Part shown: positions 1-8,321 of the stretch, in pieces
Position numbering within the stretch: the first letter of the stretch is position 1
Layout of the letters: every line of letters begins with the position of its first letter
From: Dehalococcoidia bacterium
GTDB taxonomy: Bacteria > Chloroflexota > Dehalococcoidia > Lucifugimonadales > UBA3495
Reading direction: 5' to 3'
Assembly (NCBI GenBank): GCA_022823105.1
Contig: JAJDXU010000093.1
Location: 1 to 28,852 of the forward strand
DNA: 28,852 nt
Made by a program: the position numbers and the translations under genes
Notes under the pieces: generated by a model
What the model was told of the DNA's origin: nothing
Databases searched by the model: none
The model's input: only the letters and a program-made list of their open reading frames with translations

Positions 1-215
1 ACCACACACTCAAACACGCCAGTTGGCTCAACATGGCGGAGATTGAGTTCACCGTATTGACCCGAGACTGCCTCCGAGGACGCCACGGCGACGAAGCAAC
101 ACTGGCCGGAGCTATTGACGCCTATGAGGCCCGAGGCAACATCGCCAAGGCTGCCATTGACTGGCGTTTCAGCACCCAGGATGCTCGCTCCAAACTCCAT
201 CGCCTCTATCCCTGA
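1..215 (+). pseudogene. IS630-type transposase, C-terminal fragment at window edge
   Basis: The reading frame is open from base 3 to the TGA at 213-215 and codes for the C-terminal end of an IS630/DDE_3 transposase. The segment KHASWLNMAEIEF carries the third acidic catalytic residue (Glu), and the end LHRLYP is typical of the family. The N-terminal part lies off the window or is lost, so I cannot tell a complete upstream element from a remnant. The same C-terminal segment recurs at about 745-969, so two IS630-type copies sit in tandem. Confidence 0.75.
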
Positions 216-240
216 AATTCCTGATTTGATCCAGCACTAG

Positions 241-381
241 GCAAAGGCCCGAGCCGATTTCGACATTCTCTGGAAGGTGGCGTTGGGCATTGAGATCGAG
301 GATCGGCCCTTTGCCAAGAGCACGCTGCAGGTGTTCCGCGCCCAGTTGATTTTGCATGACACTGCAGCGGTTGATCCGTAG
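241..381 (+). pseudogene. IS1182-type transposase remnant (DUF772-like N-terminal segment)
   Basis: Frame 1 from 241 to the stop at 379-381 reads ...DILWKVALGIEIEDRPF... followed by VFRAQLILHD. This matches the N-terminal region of IS1182/IS5-like transposases, where a WKYALGLE-type motif precedes a FRARL..HD motif. A stop lies just before it (238-240). The matching part ends at about 360, where the frame of the next IS630 remnant begins, so the fragment is truncated at both ends. Family assignment is from remembered motifs. Confidence 0.55.
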
Positions 382-969
382 CGGCCGGAGTTCAGCACGG
401 GTGATCAACCGAACTCGCATCCTGCTCTAGACCGACGAGAGTTGGAGTGCGTCCCAGATGGTGGCGGACTTGGACACGTCGCCATGCAGGGTGTACCGGG
501 TCCGGCGGTGGTACGCTGAGGGGGATCGGACAGCGTTCCGCACGACCCCCCCCCCCCAAGCCAACCGGTACCGCAATCTGGATGATCGCGCCGAAGCCGG
601 TCTGATCGTCCTGGCGTGCAGCGACGCGCCCGTGATCCGCGTGGTTCTCGACAATCTGAACACCCACCGTATGGCATCCTTGTACGAAACCTTTCCTGCG
701 GACGAGGCCCGACGCATCGTGAAACGCCTGGAGTTCACCACGCCCCCAAGCATGCCAGTTGGCTCAACATGGCGGAGATTAGATTCAGCGTGCTCAGCCG
801 AGCCTGCCTCAAAGGAAGAAACCCGGACGCCGACGCCCTGCAACGTGCCATCACCGCTGTGGAAGCGCGGCGCAACACCGCGTGCGTCCCGCCCAACTGG
901 CGATCCAGTACCGACGACGCCAGAACCAAACTCCATCCCTTCTATCCCTGCCTTTCCAAGGTTGACTGA
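356..969 (+). pseudogene. Decayed IS630-family transposase (internal stop, deletion, frameshift)
   Basis: An ATG at 356 opens a frame coding for an IS630 helix-turn-helix N-terminus (SARVINRTRILL, then a TAG near 429, then TDESWSASQMVADLDTS). After LIVLACSDAP the frame jumps directly to the DDE core VVLDNLNTHRMASLYETF, which holds the second catalytic Asp. Most of the first catalytic half is therefore deleted. Near 745 the reading passes to the +1 frame (KHASWLNMAEIRFSVLSRACL, with the catalytic Glu) and ends at the TGA 967-969. Three separate lesions make it non-functional. A run of 12 C (546-557) lies inside it. Confidence 0.8.
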
Positions 970-1024
970 ATACTAGCCAAGAGGATCGAGACGAGAACGG
1001 CGGTACTCACCTTGCACCGCCAGA

Positions 1025-4000
1025 TCACTGTTCGGCGGTTTTCACGGTCAGGGTGTTGGAAGCATTGTTGCGGCGCGTGAAGTCGTTCCTGCCGTCCTGG
1101 TGGATCGCCGCCCCTACGCCGGATACCGTTCCAAAAGGCAGGGTGATGGTGACCGGCTTGCCAAGGACGGTGGGCACGACGGTTATCACGTAGCTGGCGC
1201 CCGGGTCGGGTACTATGTTGGTAACGGTACCATTGGATATGTTGAAATCCGAGGGTTGCAGACCTCTGACCAGTTCCACAACCGTGGCGCGCACCACGGG
1301 ATCAGTGAAGGTCAAATCGGTGCGGAACGGGCCTGTCGCGACGTTGCCCGGGTACGACGTGAAATCATGAGGATGGAAGACACCGCTCAACTCTGCGTCC
1401 AGTTCGGCATAATCCAGATTGGGAGCATGCACCTCCAGTTGGCTTGACAATTTCAGGATGGTATCGCCTCGGCGCATGCGCAACTGGTAAGTTGCCCCCC
1501 CGCCGCGACCGGAGCTGATGGTGTGTGTGGTCTGGACGCACATCGACGGGCAGCTGGTGTAGTTATTCCCCCGGGCGAACTCTTGCCACTCTCTGAAATC
1601 CTCGGTGTCGGTTTTGTCGATGGGAACTCCAAAAAAGGGCTTCCAGCGCATTTCAAATATCACGTCTTCGTCGGTCGGGATGGGAGTTGACGTCTGCCAG
1701 CAGAGGTCCACCTCGGCGTTTTTGTTCGGGACTCGCAATCCACAAAGAGAGAGCAACGTGGGCGTTATTGTGGAATCCACCTTGTGGCCGGAATCTGTAT
1801 CGACACCGCCATTCGACAAGCGAGCGTCTCTGTGGGTGGTCATGTGGCGGATGGCGCCGCCATTGAGAGAAAGTGGGTTTGACCTCACAGAAATGCCGTC
1901 GTTATCCGCATCCCCGGGCTGGACCGCCCGCTCAAAATAAAGGTTATGGGAGCCGGAGCCGGCGGTGTATCTGAAGGGAACATCACCGCCAAGGTGGCCA
2001 CGTTCGGCAAGCCAGACCCTCAGGAACGGGACGCCATTTTCGGTGTCGACGACCACCAGCGAATCGAAGGTGACCCTGAACCTGATGATCTCTCCCTCAC
2101 CGCAGGTACCTTCGCCGGCGACTGGGTTCGAGGCGAATTTGATGCCTCCAGGGATAATCTGCGGTTGCTTGTTGATCCGATGCCGGGGGTCGGGACGCAG
2201 AACTGGGTGGGTGATCAGCGCATTCTCGTTGGTGTAGGCGTGCTTGATGGTCGCTCGGTTGCGAACCAGACTATCTTCCCTCAGCGCCGCTCCGGATTCA
2301 GTATGGTCCACGGGCCCCACGGTGTAGGTGAAAGTAAGTATCCGGCTGGTGGGATCTACTGATGCGAAGGTGGCGTTGCGATGGCGAACCCCCGACGTGA
2401 GCACAACATAAGGCCTGCCGTTGGTGGTATCCACCGACACCGGCTGATTGAAAGTGATGGACACTTCGATCTCGTCCCCGGGCGCGTAGGTAGTGTCCCA
2501 TCCAGGGTCGCTGGTGATGGCTACCTTCCGGATTTCCGCCCAGGTTCGATTGACCGTGACGGTATAGGTGCGGGTGATCAGACCGCTTTTGGACACCGTG
2601 ACCGTGATGGTGTTGGCGCCCCTCACCAGGTCAACCTGGTGTCCGGGCGTACCGGTGTTCGAGTCCTCGGGGGAAATGCTGATCGTGGTCCCGGTTGCGG
2701 CAGAAGCCGCGACAGTGGTTTGTGGGACGGCCCGCCCCACCACTGCGGTGTAGTTCCCAATTCCGGGATTGAAGGTCGGCGAAAGAGTCGCATCGCCCAG
2801 GGACAGGGCAGTGAGCGCGGCGCCCTGGAACCCGCCGTTAACCTCGTGGCCGGGGAACCGGCCGGCGTCGCCGGGTCTGGCATGCGTGAGGACAGCATCC
2901 TGTGCAGTGGTTGCGTGCTTGATGGTTCCGCCGTTCAACCGCAACTGGTTCGCTTCCATGGTAAGGCCGTTGTAATCCAGGTCGCCGGACTGCACTTCAT
3001 ACTGGAACACCAGCGTTGATGTGCCCGAGCCTCGGGCGTAGACCAGTTCCTTGGGAAGCAGGGGCACCCCCTGCGATGACTGGAAATTCATCCTTAATGA
3101 GGGTGTACCACCCGTGGTGTCCACCTCCACGTTGGAGTCGAAGGCGACGCTGAACGAGATGACCTCTCCGACTCCGTAGGCATCTGCGCTGGCCAGGGGT
3201 GTGGAAGCGATGCGAACGCCACCCGGGATGATGCTGGGGACCTTGTTGACCAGGTGGCCGGCGTGGTCGGCCACCGCCTCGTGGACGAGAATTGCAGGCT
3301 GGCCGCTTCCACTGTCGGTGATGGACCCACCATTGAGGGCAATGGAATTGGCGTCGATGGAAATACCGTCCTGGTCGCTATCCCCGGCTGTCAGGGTGTA
3401 GGAGAAGGTGAGGATGCGGTTGGTGGAGTCGATGGCGGAGTACGCGGCGTTACGGTCGTTATTGCCCACCTTGATGGTCACGTAGGGAGTACCGTCGCCG
3501 GTGTTCACGGAGACCGGCTTGTCGAACTTCACGTCGAGCGACACCACGTCGCCGGTGGCGTAGGTCGCGTCTGCGCCCGGGTCGCTGGAAAATGCCACCG
3601 ACAGCGCTTCCGCATTGAAGTACACCATGATGGTGTAGGTAGTCGTGAGGTGATTTGTCGCCGACATCGTGATGGTAATCTCGGTGCCGTCACCGACGTT
3701 GACCTGGTGTCCGCCCAACCCTCCGTCGCCGTCGTCGGGAGAGATTCTATAGCTCATTCCGGAATCGACGGAGAACGCAAGAGTCGTTTGCGTGGTACCC
3801 GGTGACGCCGTTCCGACGTAGTCGGTGATCCCTTCCTCGAAGGAGGGAGACAGCGCGATATTAGTCATCAACAGCGCGGACAGCGTGGCGCGCGGAGCGC
3901 CCAGCCTTCCGTCCACCTTGTGGTCGGAGAACACGCCATTGGTACCGGGTTGGGCGTGGTTCAGGTTCGCATCCCTGTCGGTGGCTGGATGCTTGATGGT

Positions 4001-7000
4001 GGCGCCGTTGAGGGCCAGTTGATTAGCGTCGATGGCAAGGCCGTCGTCATCGATGTCATCGACTGGCACAACGTACTCGAACACCAGGGAGGCCGTGCCG
4101 GTCCCGTTCACGTAAGAAAGGTTGCTGGTCACCGGAGTACCGCCACTTCCCGAGAACTCCATTGCCAGGGTTGGCGCGCCATTGGTGGTGTCCACCACCA
4201 CCGTGGAGTCGAACGTGATGGTGACGGAGATGGTCTCCCCGAAACCGTAAGTGTCGGACGTTGCCTGGGGGGTGGAGGAGATTGCTACGCCACCGGTGAC
4301 GATTCTGGGTATCTTGTTGACCCGGTGGCCGGCCTGGTCGGCGATGGGATCGTGGGCGAGAACAGCTTCCGTATTGATGGCGCTGTCCGTGATCGTCCCG
4401 CCATTCAACAAGAGCGAATTTGCGTCGATGGAGATGCCGTCCTGGTCGCTGTCAGCGGCCACCACCGTATAGGAGAACGTCAGGATTTTATTGGTCGCGT
4501 CGATGCCGGAGTAACCGGCGTCGCGGTCGTTGCCTCCCACCTTGATGGTCACGCTGGGGGTGCCGTTGGCGGTGTCCACTGAGACAGGGTAATTGAATGT
4601 GACCGCGACGGCGATGGTGTCGTCTTCCGCATAGGTGGCGTCTGAGCCGGAGTCGCTGGCGATCGCGACGGACTGTACCGCCGTAGTGAATTGAAACGCG
4701 ACGGTATACTTGGTCGAGATTGTGCCATCTGCGGAGGCGGTGACGGTAATTTCGGTACCCTGGGTGATGTCCACCTGGTGTCCGCCCGTGCCACCGTCGG
4801 CGTCGGCAGGTGAGATGGTGATTGCGGTTCCAGACTCAGCGGTTGCTGAAACCGTGGTTTGAGTGATTCCTGCGGTCGTCGCTCCCATGTAGGTGGTGGT
4901 TTGGGCCTCGAACGCTGGGGACAACGTGACGTCGCTTAACGACAGTGTGGAGAGTGTTGAGCGCGGAGGGCTGAGGCTGCCGTCCACCTTGTGGGGGGAG
5001 CCGCCCAGGCTTGGCGCCGCGTGGCGGAGGTTGGCGTTCCGGTTGGTCGTGTAATGCCTGATGGTGCCGCCATGCAGGCGCAGCTGGTTGCGGCTGACCA
5101 CGAGCCCGCTTCGATCGAGGTCGGCGGGCTGCACGACGTACTCGAACGTCAGGGTATCGGTGCCCGATCCGCCGACGTAGGTCAAGTCCTTGTCCCTGGC
5201 GGTGATGCCCTGATGCCAGAACCTCATTCTCAGGGCGGGCGTGCCACCGGCGGTGTCCACCACCACCACGGAGTCGAAGGTTATGGTGAAGGAGATCGTC
5301 TCTCCGGCTCCGTAGGTGTCGGACGTGGCGAGGGGAGTGGAGGTGATTGCCACGCCGCCGGAGGGAATTGTGGGGTATTTGTTCACCCGGTGGCTGGGCT
5401 GGTTGTCCAGGGCGTCGTGATCCAGGACCGCATCCTCATCTGTGGCCCTGTCCTTGATCGAGCCGCTGTTCAGGGACAGCGAGTTAGCGCGAATTTGGAT
5501 CCCGCTCTGGTCATTGTCCGCAGACACCACTGTGTAGGCGAAGGACAGGACGCGGTTGGTCGAGTCGATGGAGGTGTAACCGGCGTTACGGTTTTTGCTG
5601 CCCGACCTGATGGTCAAATAGGGGGTGCCGTCGGCAGTGTCCACGGATACGGCGTTATTGAACGTGACCGCGAGGGTGATCACGTCATCCGTGGCATAGG
5701 TGGCGTCGGCGCCGGCGTCGCTGGTGACCGCGATGGACTGCACCGCCGCGGCGAAGTGGACCGTTACGGTATACATCGTTGACAGTTTGCCGTCAGCGGA
5801 CGCGACGATAGCAATTTCCGTGCCCTGGCTGATGTCCGCCTGGTGCCCGTCGGTGCCGCTCTTGGAGTCGGGCGGCGCGATCGTTACCGTGGCGCCGGAC
5901 TCAGCGGTGGCCGCTACTGTAGTTTCCGTGATTCCCGCGCTCGCGACTCCCACATAGTCGGTTGTTCCGGCCTCGAACTCTGGTGACAGCGTAATGTCGC
6001 TCAGTGATAGCCCGGACAGTGTGGCGGCCGGAGCGCTGAGGCTGCCGTCCACTTTGGTGCCGGAGCCGAGGCTTGGCGCCGGGTGGTTGAGGTTGGCGTC
6101 CCGGTTGGTCGTGTAATGCCTGATGGTTCCGCCATGCAAACGCAGCTGGTTGGCGCGCATCGCGATCCCATTGTTGTCGCGGTCACCGGACTGCACGACA
6201 TACTCGAAGGTCAGGGTATCGGTGCCCGACCCGCCGACATAGCCCGCGTCCTTCTCCCTCAATTTTCTGCCTTCATGCCAGAATCGCATCCTGAGGGCGG
6301 GGGTGCCGCCACTGATGTCCACCACCACCACGGAGTCGAAAGTTATGGTGAAGGAGATCGTCTCTCCGGCTCCGTAGGTGTCGGACGTGGCGAGCGGAGT
6401 GGAGGTGATGACGACGCCGTCGGCGGGGATTGTGGGGTATTTGTTCACCCGGTGGCTGGGCTGGTTGTCCAGGGCGTCGTGATCCAGGACCGCATCCTCA
6501 TCTGTGGCCCTGTCCTTGATTGAGCCGCCGTTCGGGGACAGCGAGTTAGCGCGAATTTGGATGCCGCTCTGGTCGTGGTCATTAGCCACGACAGTGTAGG
6601 CGAAGGACAGGACGCGGTTGGTCGAGTCGATGGAGGTGTAACCGGCGTTACGGTTTTTGCTGCCCGACCTGATGGTCAAATGGGGGGTGCCGTCGGCAGT
6701 GTCCACGGAGACGGGACGGTCGAAAGTCGCGCTCAGGGTGATCACGTCGTTCGTGGCATAGGTGGCGTCGGTTCCCGCGTCGCTGGTGACTGCGATGGAC
6801 TGGACCGAGGCCGCCCCGAACGAAATGACGACCGTATAGGTGGTGTCCAGCTGATTTGTGGCGGAGGTGGTGACGCTGATTTCGGTGCCGTGGCCGACGT
6901 CCACCTGGTGTCCGTCAATGACGTCGTCGGCGTCCGCCGGGGAGATGGAGATCGCGGTTCCCGCCTGAGCTCTCGCGGAAACGGTGGTTTGCGTGGTTCC

Positions 7001-7276
7001 CGCGGCTGACGTTCCGATGTAGGTGGTGGTTCCGGCTTCAAACGTGGGAGACAGTGTCACGTCGCTCAACGACAGTGTAGACAACGAGGATTGGGTATTT
7101 TGGGCTGCAGCAGGTTGCGGCCAGAGCCACGAGGTAGCGCTGAATGCCAATATGAGTAACGATAACGAGAGACACAGCGCCACCCACCTCCGGTTCCAAT
7201 GGCCGCAGCCGTTAGTCAATCGACTAAACCTGTGCCATGCTGTTGCGCCGAATGCACTATCGTTTACGCGCCTCAT
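1025..7276 (-). CDS. Giant secreted protein with five cadherin-like/Ig-like repeat units
   Basis: The product has 2083 residues. A long basic N-region and a hydrophobic stretch (about residues 31-50) followed by PAAAQ look like a signal peptide. Five tandem units of about 350 residues start near residues 65, 413, 770, 1128 and 1486. Each has (a) a cadherin-like beta-sandwich (LSLSDVTLSP ... TTYTV), (b) an Ig-like domain (SIAVTSDAG.DATYA.. then ..VSVDTADGTP), and (c) a second Ig-like domain (STPLATSDTYGAGETISFTI). From about 1840 there is a fibronectin-III-like segment with a few cysteines, then a last Ig-like domain. No LPXTG, PEP-CTERM or transmembrane anchor is visible at the C-terminus, so it is probably exported and extracellular or loosely surface-bound. 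Likely roles are adhesion or surface structure; no enzyme motif is seen. Units 1 and 2 are nearly identical at DNA level, which points to recent internal duplication. No other ATG start is available. Confidence 0.85.
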   Translation of the reverse strand: MRRVNDSAFGATAWHRFSRLTNGCGHWNRRWVALCLSLSLLILAFSATSWLWPQPAAAQNTQSSLSTLSLSDVTLSPTFEAGTTTYIGTSAAGTTQTTVSARAQAGTAISISPADADDVIDGHQVDVGHGTEISVTTSATNQLDTTYTVVISFGAASVQSIAVTSDAGTDATYATNDVITLSATFDRPVSVDTADGTPHLTIRSGSKNRNAGYTSIDSTNRVLSFAYTVVANDHDQSGIQIRANSLSPNGGSIKDRATDEDAVLDHDALDNQPSHRVNKYPTIPADGVVITSTPLATSDTYGAGETISFTITFDSVVVVDISGGTPALRMRFWHEGRKLREKDAGYVGGSGTDTLTFEYVVQSGDRDNNGIAMRANQLRLHGGTIRHYTTNRDANLNHPAPSLGSGTKVDGSLSAPAATLSGLSLSDITLSPEFEAGTTDYVGVASAGITETTVAATAESGATVTIAPPDSKSGTDGHQADISQGTEIAIVASADGKLSTMYTVTVHFAAAVQSIAVTSDAGADATYATDDVITLAVTFNNAVSVDTADGTPYLTIRSGSKNRNAGYTSIDSTNRVLSFAYTVVSADNDQSGIQIRANSLSLNSGSIKDRATDEDAVLDHDALDNQPSHRVNKYPTIPSGGVAITSTPLATSDTYGAGETISFTITFDSVVVVDTAGGTPALRMRFWHQGITARDKDLTYVGGSGTDTLTFEYVVQPADLDRSGLVVSRNQLRLHGGTIRHYTTNRNANLRHAAPSLGGSPHKVDGSLSPPRSTLSTLSLSDVTLSPAFEAQTTTYMGATTAGITQTTVSATAESGTAITISPADADGGTGGHQVDITQGTEITVTASADGTISTKYTVAFQFTTAVQSVAIASDSGSDATYAEDDTIAVAVTFNYPVSVDTANGTPSVTIKVGGNDRDAGYSGIDATNKILTFSYTVVAADSDQDGISIDANSLLLNGGTITDSAINTEAVLAHDPIADQAGHRVNKIPRIVTGGVAISSTPQATSDTYGFGETISVTITFDSTVVVDTTNGAPTLAMEFSGSGGTPVTSNLSYVNGTGTASLVFEYVVPVDDIDDDGLAIDANQLALNGATIKHPATDRDANLNHAQPGTNGVFSDHKVDGRLGAPRATLSALLMTNIALSPSFEEGITDYVGTASPGTTQTTLAFSVDSGMSYRISPDDGDGGLGGHQVNVGDGTEITITMSATNHLTTTYTIMVYFNAEALSVAFSSDPGADATYATGDVVSLDVKFDKPVSVNTGDGTPYVTIKVGNNDRNAAYSAIDSTNRILTFSYTLTAGDSDQDGISIDANSIALNGGSITDSGSGQPAILVHEAVADHAGHLVNKVPSIIPGGVRIASTPLASADAYGVGEVISFSVAFDSNVEVDTTGGTPSLRMNFQSSQGVPLLPKELVYARGSGTSTLVFQYEVQSGDLDYNGLTMEANQLRLNGGTIKHATTAQDAVLTHARPGDAGRFPGHEVNGGFQGAALTALSLGDATLSPTFNPGIGNYTAVVGRAVPQTTVAASAATGTTISISPEDSNTGTPGHQVDLVRGANTITVTVSKSGLITRTYTVTVNRTWAEIRKVAITSDPGWDTTYAPGDEIEVSITFNQPVSVDTTNGRPYVVLTSGVRHRNATFASVDPTSRILTFTYTVGPVDHTESGAALREDSLVRNRATIKHAYTNENALITHPVLRPDPRHRINKQPQIIPGGIKFASNPVAGEGTCGEGEIIRFRVTFDSLVVVDTENGVPFLRVWLAERGHLGGDVPFRYTAGSGSHNLYFERAVQPGDADNDGISVRSNPLSLNGGAIRHMTTHRDARLSNGGVDTDSGHKVDSTITPTLLSLCGLRVPNKNAEVDLCWQTSTPIPTDEDVIFEMRWKPFFGVPIDKTDTEDFREWQEFARGNNYTSCPSMCVQTTHTISSGRGGGATYQLRMRRGDTILKLSSQLEVHAPNLDYAELDAELSGVFHPHDFTSYPGNVATGPFRTDLTFTDPVVRATVVELVRGLQPSDFNISNGTVTNIVPDPGASYVITVVPTVLGKPVTITLPFGTVSGVGAAIHQDGRNDFTRRNNASNTLTVKTAEQ
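5367..5458. repeat. 92-bp exact direct repeat, copy A (partner 6429-6520)
   Basis: This segment is identical by eye to 6429-6520, at an offset of 1062 bp (354 codons), inside repeat units 1 and 2 of the giant secreted protein. A second exact pair of 88 bp (5532-5619 and 6594-6681) has the same offset. The offset preserves the reading frame, so recombination between copies would remove or add a whole unit without breaking the gene. Confidence 0.9.
6429..6520. repeat. 92-bp exact direct repeat, copy B (partner 5367-5458)
   Basis: Second copy of the in-frame direct repeat described at 5367-5458. The 88-bp pair 5532-5619 / 6594-6681 lies a little further along with the same 1062-bp spacing. Confidence 0.9.
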
Positions 7277-7410
7277 TTTGTGTTTCCGCTCGTAAGAGGT
7301 TCGTATATTTGGTGGGGCCCGTGCCGCACCGTCTACCCTCGCCCAAAAGGGGGACCAGACGACGTTCGCGATGCATTTCCGCCCATCCTCGCGCCCGGAT
7401 TGCCTATGTC

Positions 7411-7445
7411 CGGTCTGATTCGGCGATCACCGAAAGGACAGACCG
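7411..7445. other. Bulged hairpin / palindrome
   Basis: The outer arms CGGTCTG (7411-7417) and CAGACCG (7439-7445) enclose inner arms TTCGG (7419-7423) and CCGAA (7430-7434) around a 6-base loop. It lies just before the ATG of the small Cys/His-rich ORF at 7449 and overlaps that ORF's possible Shine-Dalgarno sequence. It may be an operator or an RNA structure. No U-tract follows on either strand, so it is not a typical terminator. Confidence 0.45.
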
Positions 7446-7448
7446 CTC

Positions 7449-7613
7449 ATGGATCAGCATCATTGTGTAACGGGTACAGGGCATTGTCTGTGCAATGCCC
7501 CAAACGGACACGTTGCGCCGCAACCGTCCCCATTGGTACCGGAATGCACACGCATGCACACACCTGAAATCAAGCCGGTGTGCGCCAAACATCAACCTCC
7601 AATGCCGGTGTGA
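7449..7613 (+). CDS. Possible small Cys/His-rich protein (54 aa), unproven
   Basis: An ATG at 7449 opens a 54-codon frame ending at TGA 7611-7613. AAAGGA lies about 10 bases upstream. The product begins MDQHHCVTGTGHCLCN and has five Cys and six His, many clustered near the N-terminus (HHC, HC.C), in a Pro-rich chain. This resembles a small metal-binding peptide, but I recognise no family. Against it, the third-codon-position GC is only about half, well below the true genes around it, and the frame contains a perfect hairpin (7479-7500). It could be chance in a non-coding stretch. Confidence 0.25.
   Translation: MDQHHCVTGTGHCLCNAPNGHVAPQPSPLVPECTRMHTPEIKPVCAKHQPPMPV
7479..7500. other. Perfect 8-bp hairpin
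   Basis: GGGCATTG (7479-7486) and CAATGCCC (7493-7500) form a perfect stem around a 6-base loop. No T-rich tail follows. Together with the palindrome at 7411-7445 it is the main structure in the 456-base stretch 7277-7732 between the giant gene's start and the IS256 remnant. Apart from these hairpins and the small ORF at 7449, I see no supported gene in that stretch. Confidence 0.4.
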
Positions 7614-7732
7614 ACCGCAAATTAGCTGTGCAAAAATATGTGCGTCATCTGTGAACGTGGCCGTTGTACCCTGTTTGACTGCATGGGTTGTGCTCCGACA
7701 ATTAGTGTGGTGAGCGTCATCGTTGTTATTGT

Positions 7733-8130
7733 TCAGACTTGCGGCTCCAGGAGGTTGTGTGCCGGCAGGGTCTCGGTGTCGACATCGTCGGTGAAGGTGA
7801 GATAGCGGAGACCTTTGGCCCATTCCTCGTGCAGTTCAACCAGCACCGCGCCATCCAGCCGGCTGGCTGCCACCTAATTCGGGAATACGCTCACCGCGGC
7901 AGTGTCCTGACGGCTCTCAAAGTTCAATCCCTGCAACGAGCTGTCGGGCCAGAGCTTTTGCCAATCAGATATCGGGAAAGTCGTGATGGAGAGGATGTCG
8001 GGTGGAGCGTCTGCCAGCACCTCGGCCGCCTGGGAGAATTGTTCTGTAATTGAGCTACCATTCCTTCGGCCTGGGAGTGGATTTCGTTGGGTGAAAGCTG
8101 CATGTAGATGGTCGGCGCCATGACGGCCAC
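7733..8130 (-). pseudogene. IS256-family (Mutator type) transposase remnant
   Basis: Read on the minus strand, this is the C-terminal part of an IS256-type transposase: an IHSQAEGMVAQLQ segment, then, after a frameshift near 8043, FSQAAEVLADAPPDILSITTFP followed by DWQKLWPDSSLQGLNFE. The latter matches the family's FP..HW..IW..NPLERLN region. The frame meets a TAG at the VFPN position and continues as VAASRLDGAVLVELHEEW to a TGA at 7733-7735. Frameshift, stop and missing N-terminal two thirds make it dead. Confidence 0.7.
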
Positions 8131-8182
8131 GCCGGATCAAAACCGTTTGGCAACCCGGATGAGCAGGCCGGTCATGAAGTGG

Positions 8183-8209
8183 GGTTGGTCCGCCTCCGGC
8201 GGACCAACC
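8183..8209. other. Perfect 12-bp hairpin downstream of the clp gene
   Basis: GGTTGGTCCGCC (8183-8194) and GGCGGACCAACC (8198-8209) pair fully around a 3-base loop. No T-run follows on either strand, so it may only back up the terminator at 8251-8295 or be an element end. Confidence 0.45.
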
Positions 8210-8250
8210 GGACCCGCGTGGGTGCGCGGAGCGTGGTGAAAGTGTCATCT

Positions 8251-8295
8251 TGAAAAACCAGGCGGGGAAGACGGTTTCGGTCCGTCTCCCCCGCC
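8251..8295 (-). terminator. Rho-independent terminator of the hspR-clp operon
   Basis: On the minus strand, GGCGGGGGAGACGG (8295-8282) pairs with CCGTCTTCCCCGCC (8274-8261), with one G-U wobble and a 7-base loop. TGG and five T follow at once (8260-8253). It begins 27 bases after the stop codon of the clp gene. Confidence 0.85.
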
Positions 8296-8321
8296 CTAGT
8301 TTGCGGTGCACGGGCGCCGGC

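Noticed and set aside
546..557. A run of twelve C within the IS630 relic, as a possible phase-variable tract
   Set aside because: The host gene is already dead by other lesions, so slippage would have no effect. It matters only as a possible sequencing-error spot.
7404..7823. A 139-residue minus-strand frame between the giant gene and the IS256 remnant
   Set aside because: It overlaps the IS256 relic in another frame, has no ribosome site, and its His/Thr-rich product matches nothing.
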